A DNA stretch of 64,000 nucleotides from Cryobacterium sp. Y11 (GTDB lineage Bacteria; Actinomycetota; Actinomycetes; Actinomycetales; Microbacteriaceae): NCBI RefSeq assembly GCF_002929535.1, contig NZ_PJJO01000054.1:1-64000 (forward strand), in the 5' to 3' direction. The position numbers and the translations under genes were made by a program. Positions 60,571 through 64,000 of the stretch are shown here, piece after piece. Below the pieces are notes generated by a model. It was not told the origin of the DNA, made no database searches, and saw only the letters and a list, made by a program, of their open reading frames with translations. The stretch's first letter is position 1. The number at the start of each line of letters is the position of its first letter.

Positions 60571-62013
60571 ATGTTTCGCTCCCTGAGCGTAGTCAATTAC
60601 CGCATCTGGTTCGCCGGTGCCCTGGTGTCGAACATCGGCACCTGGATGCAGCGCACCGCCCAGGACTGGATTGTACTGACCGAGCTCACCGACTACGACG
60701 CCACGGCGGTCGGATTCACCATGGCCCTCCAGCTCGGGCCTCAGCTACTACTCATGCCCTGGTCTGGCCTCATCGCTGACCGATTCAACCGGCGCAAGTT
60801 GCTCATTCTCACCCAGACACTCATGGGATTGCTGGCGCTCGGCCTCGGCATTCTGACCGTTCTCGACGTGGCCCAGCTGTGGCATGTCTACCTGTTCGCC
60901 TTCGGCCTCGGCGTCGTCGCCGCCATCGACGCGCCAGCCCGCCAGGCCTTCGTGTCCGAACTCGTCGCCGAAGACCAGCTATCAAACGCCGTCGCGCTGA
61001 ACTCGGCGTCATTCCATGGCGCACGTTTGATCGGTCCGGCCGTCGCCGGTCTGCTCACGGTTGCCGTCGGCGCCGGCTGGGTGTTCATGATCAACGCGGT
61101 CACCTTTGCAGCGACCGTGTTCGCAATGATGCTGCTGCGCACACACCAGCTGCGTCGGCAGCCAACAATATCCCGAGAACGCGGGCAGCTGTTAGCCGGC
61201 TTCCGCTACGTGCAAGGGAGGAGCGACATCATCGTCGTCATGATCGCGGTCTTTCTGATCGGAACCTTCGGCCTGAACTTCGCCATCTTCACCTCGACCA
61301 TGGCCACGATTGAGTTCGGCCGGGGTGCTGCGGAGTTCGGCCTGCTCAGCTCGATCATGGCCATTGGCGCCGTCATCGGCGCGCTGCTCGCCGCTCGGCG
61401 CAGCCGCGCACGGCTGCGCCTGATCGTGCTCGGCGCCGGCCTGTTCGGCCTGGCCTGCGCGCTGTCGGCACTCATGCCAACATATGCCACTTTCGCCATA
61501 TCTCTCACGCTGGTCGGATTGTCATCGCTCACCCTCATGACAACGGCGAACGCCTATGTGCAGACCACGACCCGGCCCGAGATGCGCGGCCGCGTGATGG
61601 CGCTCTACATGGCCATCTTCGTCGGCGGTACTCCCCTCGGAGCACCTCTCGTCGGCTGGGTAGCGGATGCCTTCGGCCCGCGCTGGGCGCTCGGCCTCGC
61701 CGCCATCTCGGGAATATTGGCCGCGGCCGTCGTGCTGTTTTGGATGGTGCGCTATCGCCGACTGCGGGTGCAGGTGCATCCGTTCTCGGCGCCGAGGGTG
61801 CGGGTAGTGCACGCCGGTGACGGTCGGGAGGCACCGCCGGCCCGGCCAAGTCGGCGCGGCGGGACCGCCGTGCTTGAGCGGGCGGAAGCGCCGGAAGAGC
61901 CCGACAGTGACGGCGATGGGGACCTTTCTCCGGACCTCGAGCGTGCCGCCGAACGCAACCGCGAGACCGCCACGCGCGAGATCGCGATCGTGGAGGCAAC
62001 GGTGCCGCGGTGA
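60571..62013 (+). CDS. MFS transporter (EntS/MFS_3-like exporter)
   Basis: 480 residues from ATG 60571. It begins MFRSLSVVNYRIWFAGALVS, with the motif A-like LIADRFNRRKLLIL and a second half FVGGTPLGAPLVGWVADAFG; about 12 membrane helices are visible. The C-terminal 85 residues are a charged cytoplasmic tail. Proteins of this type export siderophores or drugs. Coupling to marR suggests inducible efflux. Confidence 0.92.
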   Translation: MFRSLSVVNYRIWFAGALVSNIGTWMQRTAQDWIVLTELTDYDATAVGFTMALQLGPQLLLMPWSGLIADRFNRRKLLILTQTLMGLLALGLGILTVLDVAQLWHVYLFAFGLGVVAAIDAPARQAFVSELVAEDQLSNAVALNSASFHGARLIGPAVAGLLTVAVGAGWVFMINAVTFAATVFAMMLLRTHQLRRQPTISRERGQLLAGFRYVQGRSDIIVVMIAVFLIGTFGLNFAIFTSTMATIEFGRGAAEFGLLSSIMAIGAVIGALLAARRSRARLRLIVLGAGLFGLACALSALMPTYATFAISLTLVGLSSLTLMTTANAYVQTTTRPEMRGRVMALYMAIFVGGTPLGAPLVGWVADAFGPRWALGLAAISGILAAAVVLFWMVRYRRLRVQVHPFSAPRVRVVHAGDGREAPPARPSRRGGTAVLERAEAPEEPDSDGDGDLSPDLERAAERNRETATREIAIVEATVPR

Positions 62014-62076
62014 TCTGTCGTCGGTTTTGTCAGGATAGATTTTTGACCGCGGTCGGAAGCTCAGGTTAACGCCCGT

Positions 62077-63444
62077 TTACGCTTCGCCGCGCCGAAGCAG
62101 CCTACCCGTTGGTACCTGTCCATCGATCTGCACTCCGCGCAGAAAGGTTGTACGCACAACGCCAGAGAGCGTGCGCCCGGCATAGGGAGTAATGGGGTTT
62201 TTGTGATGCAGCTTCGTGACGTCGACCACGTAGCTGGCGTCGGGGGCGAAGACGGCGAAGTCGGCGTCACAGCCGAGGGCAAGCTGCCCCTTTCGAATCA
62301 ACCGCGCCAAGGCAGCGGGGCGGCTCGACATCCACTGAATGACTTGCTCCAACCCGATGCCGCGCTTGCGCGCTTCGGTCCAGACCACGGAGAGTCCAAG
62401 CTGGAGAGAGGACACTCCGCCCCACGCTACGGCAAAGTCCCCGTTCTCCACGTCTTTCAGATCCACGGTACTGGGCGAGTGGTCGGAGACGATGCAGTCG
62501 ATTGTGCCGTCGATGAGTCCCTGCCAGAGGAGCTCGCGGTTCGAGGCCTCGCGGATCGGCGGGCAGCACTTGAACGCGGTGGCGCCGTTAGGAATCTCCT
62601 CGGCGAGCAGGGTGAGGTAATGCGGGCAGGTCTCCACCGTGATCCGCACGCCGTCGCGTTTCGCTGTGGCGATCATGGGCAGGGCGTCTGAGGAGGAGAG
62701 GTGCAGAATGTGGGCTCGGGCCCCGGTGAAGCGAGCACGCTCAATGACCTCGGCGACGGCAATGTTCTCCGCACCTCGTGGACGGGAGGACAGGAATTTT
62801 TTGTACTGGTCGCCGGCGGCAGCTGGCGCGCGATCGATGGCACGGGAATCTTCGGCGTGCACGATCATCAGTGAATCGAAGGACTTGAGCTCGGCAAGAT
62901 CCTCTTCCATTTCGTCTGCATCCAGGTGCGGAAATTCGTCGACTCCGGAGTGGAGCAGAAAGCACTTAAACCCGAAGACGCCTTCGTCATAGAGCGGGCG
63001 TAGGTCGTGTTTGTTGCCGGGGATGGCGCCGCCCCAGAACCCTACGTCGACGAAGATCTGGTCCGCGGCGACGGAGCGCTTCAACGCGAGGGCCTCGACA
63101 TTCACGGTGGCGGGGATGCTGTTCAACGGCATGTCGATGATGGTGGTTACTCCGCCGGCGGCCGCGGCGCGGGTTGCCGACGTGAAGCCTTCCCATTCCG
63201 TACGCCCCGGTTCGTTCACATGCACGTGAGTGTCAACCAGCCCCGGAATCAGCGTCTCATCATCTTTCAGAACCATCAGCTTTTTGCCTGCCAGCCCGGC
63301 ACCGAGTGGCTCAATGGCGACGATGACACCATCTCGCACTCCGACCTCGCAGGCGATGACGCCGGCGGTCGTCATGATGTTCCGGCCACGAAAAACAAGA
63401 TCGAAGCGCTCGACGTGCCGTGAGACGGGTGATCCATCGGTCAT
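62077..63444 (-). CDS. allB: Allantoinase
   Basis: 455 residues. The metal site begins IPGLVDTHVHVNEPGRTEWE, the carboxylated Lys is in FGFKCFLLHSGVDEFPHLD, further ligands are in MIVHAEDS and AHILHLSSSDALP, and the catalytic Asp is in CIVSDHSPSTVDLKDVENGD. The order fits cyclic amidohydrolases of the allantoinase branch. It opens allantoin to allantoate in purine catabolism. The neighbouring allE supports allantoinase over dihydropyrimidinase. Confidence 0.96.
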   Translation of the reverse strand: MTDGSPVSRHVERFDLVFRGRNIMTTAGVIACEVGVRDGVIVAIEPLGAGLAGKKLMVLKDDETLIPGLVDTHVHVNEPGRTEWEGFTSATRAAAAGGVTTIIDMPLNSIPATVNVEALALKRSVAADQIFVDVGFWGGAIPGNKHDLRPLYDEGVFGFKCFLLHSGVDEFPHLDADEMEEDLAELKSFDSLMIVHAEDSRAIDRAPAAAGDQYKKFLSSRPRGAENIAVAEVIERARFTGARAHILHLSSSDALPMIATAKRDGVRITVETCPHYLTLLAEEIPNGATAFKCCPPIREASNRELLWQGLIDGTIDCIVSDHSPSTVDLKDVENGDFAVAWGGVSSLQLGLSVVWTEARKRGIGLEQVIQWMSSRPAALARLIRKGQLALGCDADFAVFAPDASYVVDVTKLHHKNPITPYAGRTLSGVVRTTFLRGVQIDGQVPTGRLLRRGEA

Positions 63445-63539
63445 AGTCGTACTCTTTCATGATTTCTCGGTCGCAGACCCGAAGCTCGCAAGATCACCGA
63501 TGCGCTCCCGGGAAATTCAGGAAGGAGGTGAATGCAGGA

Positions 63540-64000
63540 TCAGGTGAGCTTGATTTGGCGATTCACGTCTTTGTAGAGCAGATAACGAAAGTTGCCGGGG
63601 CCACCGGCGTAGCAGGCCTGCGGGCAGAAGGCGCGAAGTGACATGTAGTCGCCCTCCTGCACCTCGACCCAGTCCTGGTTGAGTCGATAGACGGCCTTGC
63701 CTTCGAGCACGTAGAGGCCGTGCTCCATCACGTGGGTCTCGGCGAACGGAATTGAAGCGCCGGGTTCGAAGGTGACGATGTTGACGTGCATGTCGTAGGC
63801 CATGTCATCCGTTGGCAACATGCGCGTGGTGCGCCATTTGTTATCTGTCCCCGGCATGGCGCCGGGCACGATGTCTTGTTCATTGCCGACGAGCGCCTGC
63901 GGGGTATGGCCGGGTAGCGGCTCGTACTTCTTGCGGATCCACTGAAACTTCGCCAGCTCAGCGCCCGTGTTCGCGACCGCCCACTGTGATCCGGGTGGCA
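63540..64000 (-). CDS. allE: (S)-ureidoglycine aminohydrolase (partial, 5' end outside)
   Basis: The frame is open to the window edge, giving at least 153 residues. It reads QWIRKKYEPLPGHTPQALVG, NEQDIVPGAMPGTDNKWRTT, AYDMHVNIVTFEPGASIPFA, ETHVMEHGLYVLEGKAVYRL and ends RYLLYKDVNRQIKLT. It is a bicupin; His/Glu metal ligands are in ETHVMEH. The enzyme releases ammonia from ureidoglycine in allantoin degradation. It is upstream of allB on the same strand. Confidence 0.95.
   Translation of the reverse strand, partial: PPGSQWAVANTGAELAKFQWIRKKYEPLPGHTPQALVGNEQDIVPGAMPGTDNKWRTTRMLPTDDMAYDMHVNIVTFEPGASIPFAETHVMEHGLYVLEGKAVYRLNQDWVEVQEGDYMSLRAFCPQACYAGGPGNFRYLLYKDVNRQIKLT

Noticed and set aside
63519-63573. 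Perfect Shine-Dalgarno AGGAAGGAGGTGA followed by ATG on the + strand between allB and allE
   Set aside because: The frame has only 14 codons and runs antisense into allE, so it is probably chance.

Overview
The window comes from a GC-rich actinobacterium, most likely a member of the Microbacteriaceae (Cryobacterium/Salinibacterium-like). The reasons are high GC, chains of genes joined by ATGA/GTGA overlaps, a long FHA/kinase/MoxR/FtsK/WXG100 operon of actinobacterial type, a SerS-tRNA-Ser-LCP-DagK-PheA-Pgm housekeeping block, an F420-type LLM oxidoreductase, and the heptamer CGGATGC/GCATCCG scattered at high density. The genus is an inference.

Layout. (1) 1-173: tail of a SulP anion transporter. 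(2) 470-26223: one large co-directional locus. It encodes a 2023-residue cell-surface protein of Ig/cadherin-like and Fn3 repeats, a MoxR ATPase, a DUF58 protein, a membrane transglutaminase-like protein without the catalytic Cys, an RDD-FHA membrane protein, a PP2C phosphatase, an FHA membrane protein, a Ser/Thr kinase, an FHA/winged-helix protein, an FHA-FtsK/EccC-EssC ATPase, a WXG100 protein, a WXG100-like protein with a hydrophobic extension, an unknown partner and a VWA protein. It reads as a non-canonical type VII secretion or cell-envelope machine under phospho-Ser/Thr control. No EccB, EccD, EccE or mycosin gene is present. (3) 26306-34816: an HTH plus ECF-S-like membrane protein, two uncharacterised proteins, the anaerobic ribonucleotide reductase pair nrdD-nrdG behind tandem NrdR-like boxes, a SulP transporter and a DUF6880/SWIM-tail-like protein.

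(4) 34817-46922: a decayed genomic island ending at the 3' side of a tRNA-Ser(GCT) gene. It contains a higBA toxin-antitoxin pair with a deletion through the junction, a broken GntR regulator, remnants of Tn3, IS30, IS3, IS5 and ISL3 transposases, a truncated methyltransferase, a PASTA-like lipoprotein pseudogene with three in-frame TAG codons, and a truncated transposase. Three apparently intact metabolic genes lie among the wreckage: diaminopropionate ammonia-lyase, the proline symporter putP and an alanine/glycine:cation symporter. (5) 46923-64000: conserved chromosome, with two tRNA-Ser genes, an LCP cell-wall ligase, a HAD phosphatase, serS, a DagK-like kinase, pheA, pgm, an amidase, an LLM oxidoreductase, an orphan DNA methyltransferase, a GNAT protein, a lipoate ligase, an alpha/beta hydrolase divergent from marR plus an MFS exporter, and the allantoin genes allB and allE (allE runs off the window).

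Most notable are the secretion-like locus, the tandem NrdR boxes, the palindromic element flanked by a 21-bp duplication at the start of the LLM gene, and the clustered amber codons in the island. All assignments were made by eye from sequence; no database search was run.
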